Shown here: positions 12,801 to 23,748 of the stretch, in pieces
How the letters are laid out: each line of letters opens with the position of its first letter
Numbering within the stretch: the first letter of the stretch is position 1
NCBI GenBank assembly: GCA_003550325.1
Contig: QKWP01000431.1
Span: 36,260-100,259 of the forward strand
DNA from: Gigaspora rosea
Lineage: Eukaryota > Glomeromycota > Glomeromycetes > Diversisporales > Gigasporaceae
Length of the DNA stretch: 64,000 nt
Direction: 5' to 3'
The notes under the pieces: generated by a model
Database searches by the model: none
The model's input: the letters and a program-made list of their open reading frames with translations, nothing else
Told to the model about the DNA's origin: nothing
Made by a program: the position numbers and the translations under genes

Positions 12801-15397
12801 ATGCCACCAAAAACTGTTTTTCGCTTTGGTCCTTCTCTCAAATCCCGTGAAGTCATGGATTCTAGAAAAAGGAAACGTTCATATTCTCTTTCTTCTCGTT
12901 CTTCTTCACCCTATGGTTCTCATTCTCACTCTCGCTCCTGTTCTCGTTCTCGCTCTCATCATCATCGCTCTTGTTCTTATACCCATCGTTCTCGCTCTCA
13001 TTATCATCGCTCTCGTTCTCATACCCGTTGTTCTCGTTCTCGTACCCGTCGTTCTCGCTCACGTACCCGTCGTTCTCGCTCACGTACTCATCATTCTCAT
13101 TCTCGTCATTTATCTTCACGTCGCAAGTATTATCATAATAGTAGATCAAGTTCAAGCGAAGGTAAATTATCTATTTAATATTATCAAATAACAATAATTT
13201 TTTACTGATACAAATATCGGCTGCATGATATTCAACTAGATTCTACTAGAAGTAGTCGCAAAGATTTAGAAGAAGGTATGTTGTACATTTTACTTAAATT
13301 ATTGCTTAACAGTTTATATGAATATCAGTTAATATAACTTTATTATAGAAAATTTAGCCTTGAAATCTCAAGTTGCTCTTCTTGAAGAAAGACTTGGACG
13401 TATAGAAGAAAGATCTAAGTCGGATGTCTCAGAAATTCAATGCTCACAAACTTCCGTAACTGACCGACTTGATGGTATGGATATCGACGATATTGGTAAT
13501 GATGGTGGTGAAAGTAGAGAAAGTAGAAACGGTCATAAAAATTCGAAACAAAAAAAAAGAGAAAAATCTTTCTCACCTGGTAGATCGTATGACCGAAGCC
13601 AAACGAGATTTAAGCAAGGACAATTGATTCCAATGGATCCGGAATATAAATTAGCGTTTAGGGTAAATTATTTTTTTTATATTATATACTTTATTATTAT
13701 ACTAACCTGTAGATATGAATATCGGATTTGTATATTATATTTTTATAATAATAGAAAGAAGTACTCAGAGTTGCAAAGCAACTTGCACATGACAATCCAC
13801 GCTTAGCAATTAGTGAGAAGAAAAACTGGCTCGATCAAAAAGAATTTGTGGAGGTGACAATCTTACCTGCTCTTAAACAACGTATCAATAAAAACCTCCA
13901 ATATTTAGACAGCGAAGTTGTTCGAGTGCTCCAAAGCAATCACAAAAGTCTTTCATCGACAGCAAAAATTAAGGCGGATAGTGCCAAATTAAAGTTAAAC
14001 AAAAAACGTGTTGGAAAAAATTCACGTATGCAAGGAGTAAGTTTTTTTTTTTGTATAAAAAAATATGATTTCATACATACATATCGGATTTATATTGCAT
14101 TTGTTTAAAAAAAAAAAGAAGAGTGGACGGGTTACAGCATCTGATTCGCGTTAAGGATCCGATTATTAAAAAATACTGACCAAATTCACTTAACCAAAAG
14201 GAGTGGAAGGACGATCTTGCTGATGTGGTTGTTGAAACCGCATATCATTCAGATGAACTATCTGAAACGGATATCGAACTCGCAAGGCAGGAACGATCCA
14301 AAAAAAATCGTTCATACAATGATGATGACAATAATAAACGTAGAAATAATAATCATGTTATTAAAGTATATGTTCCACCATGGCGGTCTGAAAGGGTAAT
14401 TTAACAGTATAGATTTTGTTTAACAAATAAATAATACTCGTATCAGTTAATTCAATTTATTTTATTTTTTAAATAGTGCCAAAAAATCTTCCATCAGGCT
14501 GAAGAAATAGCAATAATTAACCAATTAAATAAACTCGATAGAGTGCATCATTATGATTGTAACTGGAAAAATCAAACAAGACCTCCACGTGACAGACCTC
14601 TTTGGATGATTTCTTTATCCTATAACAATAATAAGAATAATTATAATAATAATAATAATAATCATCATCATCATCAAGATAATGGTGATAATACTAATAA
14701 AGGTGATTTCGACTCTAATGATTTAGAAATATTAGAAAATTTCAATACGCATGATACGCATGCCGACGATTCAGAACATAATGAACAAACGAATCAAGCT
14801 GAAAACTGAACAAACGGAACAATCAGATCAAAATGAACTATCAGATCAAAATGAACTATCAGATCAAAATGAACAATCAGATCAAAATGAACAATCAGAT
14901 CAAAATGAACAATCAGATCAAAATGAACAATCAGATCAAAATGAACAATCAGAACCTGGTCAAACAGATCAAAATGAACCATCGGAACCTGGTCAAACGG
15001 ATCAAAATAAGCAATCAGAACCTGGTCGAACGGATCATAATAAGCAATCAGAACCTGGTCGAACAGATCAAAATAAGCAAACGGAAGAAAGGTATATATT
15101 TATGATTTGTATATTTATTATTAATTAAAGGTTTACTGAAACAAATTCTATTCTAGATCTGATGTAGAGCCAACTTCAAATAATCGTTCTTCCCGGGCCT
15201 CTAAATCGAAAAATACCCGCACAAGTTCAAAAAGCTCCAGCTCTAAAGCTGCTTCTCAACCTGTCAAGTTTAACACAACAACCAGAGCTACCTCAAAGAG
15301 TCAAGGGCACCTTAATGCTAAAAGTGGTAAATTTGGATATCATCGTGGAGAAAAAAATAAGGAGGGTAACATTAATAATAATGTTGAAATAGATTAA
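12801..15397 (+). pseudogene. CACTA accessory gene: RS-rich, coiled, QN-repeat protein (lightly damaged)
   Basis: Seven exons can be threaded: 12801-13161, 13240-13275, 13349-13662, 13755-14036, about 14119-14395, 14477-15091 and 15157-15397. The start MPPKTVFRFGPS is followed by a strongly Ser/Arg/His-rich RS domain (about residues 25-110). Next are a coiled segment (LKSQVALLEERLGRIEERS), a basic stretch and a helical region (LPALKQRINKNLQYLDSEV), then V-P-P-W-R-S-E-R. An Asn/His tract, about eight copies of QSDQNE and a Ser/Lys-rich tail end it. Damage: exon 5 opens out of frame and has an in-frame TGA (14177) where Trp is likely, and exon 6 shifts frame at 14807. It is divergent to the transposase, the position of TnpA in En/Spm, but no sequence homology to TnpA is claimed. 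Confidence 0.6.
14819..15080 (+). repeat. 18-bp coding minisatellite (QSDQNE)
   Basis: Eight near-identical copies of an 18-bp unit (CAATCAGATCAAAATGAA) pass into longer 27- to 36-bp variants encoding QSEPGQTDQN. Variants are synonymous or conservative, so length change here keeps the frame of exon 6. Open frames on the other strand are repeat shadows. Confidence 0.8.
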
Positions 15398-15564
15398 TAG
15401 AAATTTAATATAACAGCTGCAATTTTTCTGTCATATTGCTACATGTAAAATGGTATAATTAATAAATTGATACGTTTAATGCTGCTATCAACAAGCTTAT
15501 ATTTCGCATAAATTGAGTAGAAATTTGAAATGTATATGAATATAATCAAGTATAAATTAGTTTC

Positions 15565-16030
15565 AACAATAATATATAGATATCTTCGATATATATATTA
15601 TTATAGAATATTAGGATATGTTGTATAAATTTTCCAATATTGGTATCAAATATGACGATATTTCATATAAATTTCACAGACATTTTGAAAATATCGTATA
15701 AATATTAACTAGTTCCTATAATAATATATATAGATATCTTCGATATATATATTATCATAGAATATTAAGATATGTCGTAAAAATTTTCTGATATTGGTAT
15801 CGTATATGACGATATGTTATAAAATTTTGCAGATATTTTGGAAATATCGTATAAATATTAGAACATTATATATGTTACATAAAGCTGTAAGAAACTGATC
15901 AATATGTGCTAAGCCGATCGGCCGCAGATACGCGCCAAATATCGGCTAGCTATCACATGACACATATCGGAAAGTTTCTGTGACATATTGTTGCTATTTA
16001 TGTGACCTATCGTCTTACCGATAGGGCACA
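15565..16030. promoter_or_regulatory. Right subterminal repeat region of the CACTA element
   Basis: A tandem duplication of about 150 bp (15570-15708 and 15720-15860, each opening ATAATATATAGATATCTTCG) is followed by CCGAT/ATATCGG motifs (15914, 15949, 15968, 16019). These match the motif class of the left end, including the shared phrase AATATCGGCTAGC present at both ends. Confidence 0.6.
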
Positions 16031-16056
16031 GAAATTTTATAATTGGACCTGCGAGT

Positions 16057-17815
16057 ATCATAAATTTTATTAGTATCTTTAGCTAAATCAATTATTTTAA
16101 GGGTTTCAGGTAAATAATCAGAAAATTTTCATCCAGTTTTATCATCATGATCAAAGGTAGTAGCAATTAGACGTGCAATTGAACAACCAAAACCAGAGTT
16201 TGATTTACTATCGACAAAATAAATTAAAGCATAAGGAATATTAGCATTATTATTACTTAATACTTTTGTTATAATCTGACAGACATTTTCTAAGGATATG
16301 ACCTTTTCAATAAAACATTAAGTTAAAATAAATACGCGTTAATAGGTAAAAAGATAATTATGAAGATAATAAATGTCGCGAGGGTAATTTGCAAATAGGT
16401 TTTATAGATTTCATGATCACCCAGATTTCATGATTAGCCGTGACAATAAATATATGTAATCATCATAAACATAATAAGCAAGTATAATTAATAGTTATCA
16501 GGTAGGCTAACTGGTTTATTTGGTCAAGGATTTAAGATCAGACTAAAAAATTGAATTCTGAAAGAGTTCAACTTCTTAGGCTGATCTTAAACCTTTTGAC
16601 CAAATAATTAAGTTATAAGGCATCTGCATGACTGATAACGGATTTATCCGGTAATTTACGACGATAGTCTGCCTAATAACAATTTTATTATTCGGCAACT
16701 ATATAGTTTCTGCCGAATAATAGCAGACGAATCATAGTAAGCTGATATGGTAAATACTAACCGGAAATCTGATGACTAAATTCATTAATTTTCGAGCACA
16801 AAAAATTTTGAGTAGTTTTTTGTCCCAGAAAAAAAATAGCACAAACGGTGCCATCAGATTGAATAACTGGACTAAAAACCATGTTTAAAAAATGTCTTCT
16901 TCATAACCATCACGTTGTACTGCGTAGCAAAAATTATTAAAGTAGATGCCTTTTCTAGATATTCTTACACTACATATATATGTTAATTGTAATTTAAAAG
17001 TTTAAAATATTAAAAAAAAATTTTTCTTTAAAATCATTACACAGCTTACCTTTCAAATTGTGAATTAAGGACTTTATATACTTCGGGCCAAGTTTCTTTA
17101 AGTAGTTTTACTAGTGCTATTTAATAATTAAAAGGATGTTAACTATAATATAAAATGGCACAAATTTATTTAATTTTAGCCTTGTTGATATAATGATTTC
17201 ACTTTAAAAATCGGATTCCACACTATATAAATGAAAAGAAATAGTTGTTTAAAAGTTAATCATGTATATATAAAAAAAGAAAAAAATTTTGAAATTTTAC
17301 CTGGATTATATATTGAAATCCAATCTGTANGCCAAGTTTCTTTAAGTAGTTTTACTAGTGCTATTTAATAATTAAAAGGATGTTAACTATAATATAAAAT
17401 GGCACAAATTTATTTAATTTTAGCCTTGTTGATATAATGATTTCACTTTAAAAATCGGATTCCACACTATATAAATGAAAAGAAATAGTTGTTTAAAAGT
17501 TAATCATGTATATATAAAAAAAGAAAAAAATTTTGAAATTTTACCTGGATTATATATTGAAATCCAATCTGTATAAATACAAAGATAGGCGGGAAATGCA
17601 GAATAAAGGCACATATTCTGAAATTGCCAAGAATTGAATTAAAATTTTACGATTTAAATAGATATATATATATAGCAGTAAATTACCAGAGCATTTTTAA
17701 GAGCAGGATCCCAAGAGTCGATAGGACCAAGAACAGTCGACGACCAGTCATAATTATAGACCATTTTGGTATAGGCTTGTTATTTATATACTACATACGA
17801 AAGGTCATGTAATGG
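16057..17815 (-). pseudogene. Histidine kinase-like gene, 5' part (PAS/GAF sensor region)
   Basis: Minus strand, beginning MVYNYDWSSTVLGPIDSW, an opening typical of PAS/GAF sensors of two-component hybrid kinases. After short GT-AG introns come NMCLYSAFPAYLCIYTDW and ISIYNP, then VWNPIF..., then KLLKETWPEVYKVLNSQF. Further on are KGIYFNNFCYAVQRDGYEED and SPVIQSDGTVCAIFFLGQ. The last part before the CACTA insertion reads LENVCQIITKVLSNNNANIP, ALIYFVDSKSNSGFG and LPETLKIIDLAKDTNKIYD. A TGA replaces an expected Trp (KTG*KF) and frameshifts occur. Exons near 17087-17573 are duplicated around an N, which is probably an assembly error. The 3' part lies at 5715-6272. Confidence 0.65.
17087..17573. 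repeat. 243-bp exact-looking duplication around a single N (assembly overlap)
   Basis: Bases 17087-17329 recur as 17331-17573, separated by one N at 17330. Both copies start GCCAAGTTTCTTTAAGTAG and end AATCCAATCTGTA. This is what an unmerged contig overlap looks like, so the histidine kinase exons inside should be counted once. Confidence 0.85.
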
Positions 17816-18690
17816 TGGCGACAAAAACATCAGTTCAATTATTAAATATTCGTTTGAATTATTAATTAAATAAATTGGTTATAATTATGCGACAGATTTA
17901 AAGTGAAAAATGTTAAAAGTACATGCACTCAAAATGTATAGAAATAGATAAATGTAAAAATTTAGTAAGATCGCCATATAAGTGCGTTAAAAAAATTAGA
18001 CAGTAAATGATTGGTTTAGTGAAACAAAATTTTTAGCTCGTCTTTAATTTTAATGATTATCAATTCATCTGAATGGCAAAAAATCCGAAAGCAAAAAAAT
18101 AAAAAATAAAAAAATCTCGAAATTATCTCTCGGAATTTATGCTAAATCAATTATTTTGGTAAAAAATTTAGCACAAAACGTATGAAGAGTTAAGTCTCGC
18201 TCAGCATCTTCACTTCTTCGCATAAGAACAAGAGCATGAGCATGAGCAAGAGCAAGAGCATAGTTATATTCAATGGCTTCAATTTTGCGATACTGTAAAT
18301 CTCCTTTTTTAGATGTTTTTCGCTAAAAATGGATAACACATCTTAGCTAATAAGTCTGGGAACTATACTGGAACTACCTTTATAGTAACTATGCGTATCA
18401 CAAAATCGATGACGGCGCATAAGGGCATAAATTTAAGAGTATTATATAATTTTTAAATGTATTTTTTATTAGTTTCGTTTTCTTTTTCTTTTGTTTTTTC
18501 TTTCTTTCTTTTTTTCATGTCAGGATAGACTTCTTTTTTTCTGTATTTCTTTTTTGTATTGGGTTTTTTTTCTTTTTGATTTTCTTGGTAGTTTGTTTTT
18601 GCTTTCCACCTTTTTCATTTTGCCCTTTATGAAGAAGGAAAAATTTTAAGAAAAGGAGCACGATCCTAACACAGTATTAACAACTGATCA
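17816..18690. other. Intergenic; possible short coding remnant on the minus strand
   Basis: Minus-strand 18150-18340 can be read as an Ala/His-rich phrase (YALALAHAHALVLMRRSE) followed by LHTFCAKFF and then a stop. I do not recognise a family. The 3' half (18470-18620) is a T-rich tract. Confidence 0.3.
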
Positions 18691-18693
18691 GTG

Positions 18694-19093
18694 ATGTTGG
18701 GATTCAAGTCTCGAGTGAGTTTGGAACCCCGATGGTGATAGATATGTTATCGGCAGATCGCACTTAGGTACTTCGGTATCAAGTAAGTCTTTATTTGGTT
18801 GAAAATGTATTACATACTATTGAAACAGCAGTTATTGCTTTAGTTACTGTATAATTACTAATAAATAAAGACAGGATCATCTAGCAAAAAAAAAAAAAAA
18901 ACAATATAAGATAAATACTATAAGACAAACAATATAAAATAAACACTATAAAACAAACAGTATAAGACAAAACTATAGCCAAGTTCATATAATTGTGTGG
19001 CACAGATTTATTGCTCTTTACAATCAGTTCGTGTTAGTGCTAGAACCCTGAGCTATTAGTATATAGGTCACTTAACTAGATGCGTAGCCAACT
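18694..19093 (+). mobile_element. Possible degenerate solo LTR
   Basis: The segment opens TGTTGGGATTCAAG and closes near GCGTAGCCAAC, roughly the TGTTGG...CCAACA ends of many copia-type LTRs. It contains AATAAA (18862) followed by a 16-A run. No clear target duplication and no second copy are in the window, so this is tentative. Confidence 0.3.
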
Positions 19094-19095
19094 TA

Positions 19096-19425
19096 ATAAC
19101 TTTTTTGAATATAAGATCTTAGATTTGCTTAAAATCAACAAAATTTTAAAAAAAGTTAGATTTTCAATTTACGTATTTTTTATCTAAATTTAAAATAGTT
19201 AGAGATTGCAAATGCTTATTTTTAGTACTGATAGGGCATGGTTTACTATCGTAAATTCCTAAAAATAAGTTATCTTTTTTTAGATTTAAAAAATCAGAAA
19301 TAATTTTGAAGTATTATAACTTTTTAAGGAATTTTGTATACAATAAGGAGGTAGCTTATTTTAGAGATACAAATCCTAAAAAGGTTTATTTATCTCAATG
19401 TTTACTTTTAAAATTTATTTCACGT
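19096..19425. other. AT-rich intergenic
   Basis: No gene seen. The phrase GCTTATTTTTAG and its complement recur here and at 21200-21450, suggesting an old repeat split by the insertions between. Confidence 0.3.
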
Positions 19426-19433
19426 ACTAATAC

Positions 19434-19993
19434 TAGGGTTCCTCAAATTCAAATCAAATCAAATATTGGATCAATTTGAATTTGATCAAATCACAAATTG
19501 ACCCTGATTTGAATTTGATTTAATTCAAATATTTGAATTTTTTTTCCCCTTTGATAACCTTGCTCTAAATTTATTAGATATTTTGCATTATAATTACATA
19601 TTACAAAGAAAATCTATCTAATTCTTAAAATAGGCCAATACCCAGCTTACTCAACTAGTGCCCAAGTATAATTGTCGCACTGGTGTTTGTCAAACAGAAA
19701 CTACCATGCACTTTTGTCATATATAAATCTTCCGAATATAACGAGGTACCCAGTTACCTTAATGAATTAACACATAAGTTTTAATACTTCGTCCACCATG
19801 TTGGTGATAAATATTTGAATTTGAATTTGATTTGAATTTGAATTTTTTTTAAATTAAATCAAATATTTGTCAAATCAAATCAAATATAGCCATATTTGAA
19901 TTTGATCAAATCAAATATAGTCAAATTTGAATTTGAATTTGATCAAATATTTGATTCAAATATTTGAAGATCAAATCAAATTGTGGAACCCTA
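19434..19993. mobile_element. hAT-type MITE, TAGGGTTCC ends
   Basis: Ends TAGGGTTCCTCAAATTC and GTGGAACCCTA are inverted, and a perfect 8-bp duplication ACTAATAC flanks the element (19426-19433, 19994-20001). The interior is largely repeats of AAATCAAAT/ATTTGATTT in both orientations around a non-repetitive core (about 19560-19800). No transposase is present. Confidence 0.85.
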
Positions 19994-20084
19994 ACTAATA
20001 CACATTCCGATGTAAATAAATACAAACAAATACCTTTTTTATTATTATAATAATAATATAAATTAATTTTAAATTTTAAAAGCC

Positions 20085-21172
20085 ATTGTAAGCGATTTAA
20101 TAATCCAAATTTAATGATTTTGTTACTATTCGAATCATCTCATCAAGACGAATCGAATGGTACCAAAATCATTAAATTTAGATCACTATAGCACAAAATA
20201 TTAATAATTTTATAATTTTTATAAAATCTTAACGATCTTGATAACCAGTAATCCAAATTTGATGATTTTGGTACTATTCGATTCGCCTCGATGAGACAGT
20301 TCGAATGGTACCAAAATCATCAAAATCGGATCACTAGATCACAAGATATCTGCAAAAAACGATTTGTAACGTAATTTTATATAAAAACCTTTATATAAAT
20401 TGTGTTATAAATGTTTTCGTAGATATTTTGTGATCTAGTGATCTGATTTTGACAATTTTGGTACCATTCAAACTGTCTCATCGAGACGAATCAAATGGTA
20501 CCAAAATCATCAAATTTGGATTACTGATTATCAAGATCGCTAAGATTTTATAAAACTTATAAAATTATTAATATCTTGTGCTACAGTAATCTAAATTTAA
20601 CGATTTTAGTACCATTTGAATCGCCTTATCGAGATGAATTAAATGGTACCAAAATCTTTAAATTTAAATCACTATAGTACAGAATATTAATAATAATTTT
20701 ATAATTTTTATAAAATCTTAATGATCTTGATAACCAGTAATCCAAATTTTATGATTTTGGTACCATTTGATTCGTCTTGATGAGACAGTTCGAATGGTAC
20801 CAAAATCGTCAAAATCGGATCACTAGATCACAAAATATCCATGAAAATATTTGTAACGCTATTTATATGATATAAAGATTTTTATAAAATTACGTTAAAA
20901 TTGTTTTTTGCAGATATCTTGTAATCTAGTAATCCAATTTTGATGATTTTGGCACCATTCGAACTGTCTCATCGAGACGAATCGAATAGTACCAAAATCA
21001 TTAAATTTGGATTACTGGTTATCAAGATCGTTAAGATTTTATAAAAATTATAAAATTATTAATATCTTGTGCTACAGTAATCTAAATTTAATAATTTTGG
21101 TACCATTCGATTCGTTTTGATGAGATGATTCGAATGGTACCAAACTCATTAAATTTGGATTATTAAATTTTT
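20085..21172. repeat. Array of seven palindromic modules (nested foldback)
   Basis: A palindromic module of about 85 bp (P), with core TCTCATCGAGACGAATCGAA and arms TTTTGGTACCATTCG/CGAATGGTACCAAAA, occurs seven times. The copies lie near 20108, 20260, 20432, 20595, 20750, 20930 and 21090. Spacers alternate in a fixed order: S1 (about 70 bp), S2 (about 105 bp, itself palindromic), S1 inverted, then again S1, S2, S1 inverted. The array is thus a tandem duplication of [P-S1-P-S2-P-S1'] plus a final P. Both outer ends read AT-TTAATAATCC, so it behaves as one foldback element. No coding sequence. Confidence 0.8.
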
Positions 21173-21483
21173 CACAATAGTTCTTTAAATATTTAGTTAA
21201 ATGCCATATAAAGAGATAGCTTATTTTCAAAGTTAAAAATTTTATTTTTGTTTTTAATTTAAAAATTAAAAATGGGTTATATAGGTTTTTAAGTTTTTTG
21301 TTTAAAATTAAAATAGTAGCTTATTTTTGGAGTAACATATTTTCAGAAATATTTTATTATAAGTTAGATAATATGTTTGCTTATTTTTAATAAATTTTTA
21401 TATCATATGTCATATGGTAAAAATGCTTATTAATATTAATAAAAATGCTCGCTTAGAGCTATTATAAAATTTTTAAATTTTTT
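21173..21483. other. AT-rich leader before the MULE gene
   Basis: Nothing coding seen. Two copies of GCTTATTTTTGGAG/GCTTATTTTTAATAA occur. Confidence 0.3.
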
Positions 21484-22468
21484 GTGACCTATATACTAAT
21501 AGCTTGGGGTCCTGCAGAAGTGACAATAAAGCTTAGCCATAACATACTACATGAAAGACCAATTATTGTTTCAATACTAATAGAAATCAAACAAGAAATA
21601 GAAAAAAATCTTCATTTAAATCCAATACAACTTCAATCATATCTTCGTAACAAATTTGGCAATTTAAATATTACAGCACAGCAAATTCACTACTGGTGGT
21701 TTTTTTTCACCCAAAATTTTTATAAATCGAATGAAAACCATGTTGTCTCAGCATATGCATATCTTAATACAAATCAAACCAAAGATTGCGAGCTTTGTTT
21801 TGAGAAGTTAACTAATAAAATGACTGCAATTGGGTTTATAATACCCTTATTTAAAAAAATGTTACCTGTATCTGAAGTTCATTGTGATGCTATCTATAAA
21901 ATAGCAAAGGATCATTTTGAATTATATGCACTTATTGAAAACTTTGAAGGTGCAAGTTATCTATTGGCTTATCTTGTTTTGGATCTTACAAATACTTCCA
22001 AAAATGCACCTCAACATGAAAAGCAAACACATGCTCTCTCTACATTTTTCACTTAGTCCGTAATCAAGGTTTATTTTCTACATATTTTTTTACAGACAAA
22101 GATTTCGCTAAAATAAATGCAGCAAGAGAAGTCTGGTCTGAAGCTGACGTACAATTATGACTTTAGTATATAGAAAGGGCACTTAAACAAAAGCTTATAA
22201 GTAATAAAAATGTTCAACGTGTTCAATACTGTCCTAATGATGCAGCAATGGAATTTAATTTTATTAATCCAAATTTTAAACCGAATCTTGAAAATGATGC
22301 TAAAAATTATAAAGTTTGTTCAAAAAACTTTTGAAATGATATTATTAATTTTATTAGAGCACATTTTCATATGCACTCTAAGATTCCTATTAATGCTAGT
22401 GGCCAATATTTAACTCCAGCTGAAATTCGAGAAAAAGCAGTATCTGAGATATATAACTTTTGCGTTAT
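21484..22468 (+). pseudogene. Mutator-like (MULE) transposase, 5' part
   Basis: The open frame 21484-22056 encodes the region before and within the MULE catalytic core: HYWWFFFTQNFYKSNENHV, then DAIYKIAKDHFELYALIENF, then GASYLLAYLVLD, with the first catalytic Asp probably in CDAIYK. A frameshift near 22050 follows. The core continues in other frames as TDKDFAKINAAREVWSEADV, IERALKQKL, FNFINPNFKPNLE and YLTPAEIREKAVSEIYNFCV. The TDKD Asp and the W-x-IERA-type stretch are MULE landmarks. The gene is cut at 22468 by the gypsy element and resumes at 33969. Confidence 0.75.
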
Positions 22469-22816
22469 TGTCACAGTCAGGATCGGTTCTTAGGGAAAAA
22501 ATGGCTCTCGAAGTATGTTGTGCCAGGAATGACGATTGATGAATAGAGAGGATGAATGAATTAGTAACAGTAAAAATAAAATATATATAAAATAAAGCAT
22601 GAAATAAAATAAAATACAAAATCTATACCATTTTCGCAACCCTTGGTCACGTGTGTCACTGATTTGATCGGGCAATCACCTGAGTCAGATCGGGGAATTA
22701 AGTTCAATATTCAGATCAAAATTAAGATCAATTAAGCCGCATAAATAATATGGAGAGTTAATTAATAAAAGGAAAATTATGATGTAACTGATTTGAGTCA
22801 AATCAGTAGTACATAT

Positions 22817-23748
22817 CGGCGTGTTTGGTTTTTAGGGTCACAAAATTATACTATAGTACCCCAAAATTTATTAAATCACGCACTGATCACGCCCTATTTT
22901 AATATCATGTGAGTAAAATTACGCCCTATTTTAATATCATGTGAGTATGAAAATCATTTAAATAACACCTCAAAAATATTTATTTACTATAAAAAATATA
23001 AGTAAACGCGTTGGAACCCATCGTTCAAAGCCTCAACCCATCGTCTTTTTGACCAATAGGTATATAGTATAGTAGAATTTACTGTTATATAAGTTTTATT
23101 TTATATATTAACTATTTAAAATAGCTAGTTATGTCTAATTCAATTAGTACTTCAAGATTTACTTGTTCTCTTTGTACACGTTCACGATCTTACAAGACTC
23201 AACGTGGTCTTAAACGTCATGAAACAATAAAACATAAGGACCATAATATACTGTCTTTGCATATATTGCCACTACCTAACTATGAGCTTGATCATATTAA
23301 AAAAGCTATGATATGAGAAATTTAGAAGCATCTAAAAAGCCATCATCGCACCGTTGGAAATCAAGTATTTAGCAGTGAGAATGCCTTTGTAGGAATATTT
23401 GGTAAATATCTTACACGATATTCTCTATGTGGTAATTTTTATCAATATTGTTTTAGTGGAGACAATTCATATACAAATATATATCTTTATTAATAATACT
23501 ATGATTATTCAAGTTAGATCTTTTCTATTTAGTGCTTCTACTGTATATACACTATGTATAAATATGAGTTTGCTTTTAATATTAAAAAGTTTATACAGTA
23601 GTCATATTTTTATATAGTAAAATATACTACATACTTTAGTATACTTGTATAGTAATAATTCGTTTTATAAAATTTGACTATAAAAATTGATCTACATTTG
23701 GACCCCAAAATTTTGGGGTTACTCAAATATGATGAACCAAACACGCCG
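22817..23748. mobile_element. TIR element with a C2H2 zinc-finger ORF, nested in the LTR
   Basis: Ends CGGCGTGTTTGGT and ACCAAACACGCCG are inverted and flanked by ATAT on both sides. The intact 3' LTR reads CAGTAGTATATAAGG at the same place, so this is an insertion into the 5' LTR. A second end of the same family lies at 5605-5704. No DDE transposase domain was recognised in it. Confidence 0.75.
23131..23316 (+). CDS. Short C2H2 zinc-finger ORF (61 codons)
   Basis: The product has one clear finger: Phe-Thr-Cys-x2-Cys, then His-x4-His (FTCSLCTRSR ... LKRHETIKHK). It is alone in the 932-bp TIR element. It could be the DNA-binding N-terminus of a lost transposase or a decayed host zinc-finger gene. 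No promoter or intron evidence. Confidence 0.45.
   Translation: MSNSISTSRFTCSLCTRSRSYKTQRGLKRHETIKHKDHNILSLHILPLPNYELDHIKKAMI

Larger units (their letters stand above)
6273..16053. mobile_element. CACTA/EnSpm-like DNA transposon, 9.78 kb, structurally complete
   Basis: The left end CACAGGTCGAACATAAAA pairs with the right end read inwards, CGCAGGTCCAATTATAAAA. Directly outside lies AGT on both sides (6270-6272, 16054-16056). A 3-bp duplication and CAC-type termini are the CACTA/EnSpm signature. Inside are a degenerate tnp2/DUF4218-type transposase on the minus strand (7221-10514) and a divergently transcribed, multi-exon RS/QN-repeat gene (12801-15397). ATATCGG-rich subterminal regions lie at both ends. 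It sits inside a histidine kinase-like gene whose frame is restored when the element and one AGT are removed. Stops and frameshifts in both genes suggest it is no longer autonomous. Confidence 0.85.

Noticed and set aside
12862-13155. Minus-strand Asn/Glu-rich open frame
   Set aside because: It is the complement of the RS-coding exon; repeated codons keep the other strand open by chance.
14794-14982. Minus-strand VHFDLI repeat frame
   Set aside because: Shadow of the 18-bp QSDQNE minisatellite.
14821-15080. CRISPR-like regular repeats
   Set aside because: Units are contiguous, coding and without spacers; the genome is eukaryotic.
18694-19093. Confident solo LTR
   Set aside because: End motifs only partly match and no target duplication was found; kept as a low-confidence feature.
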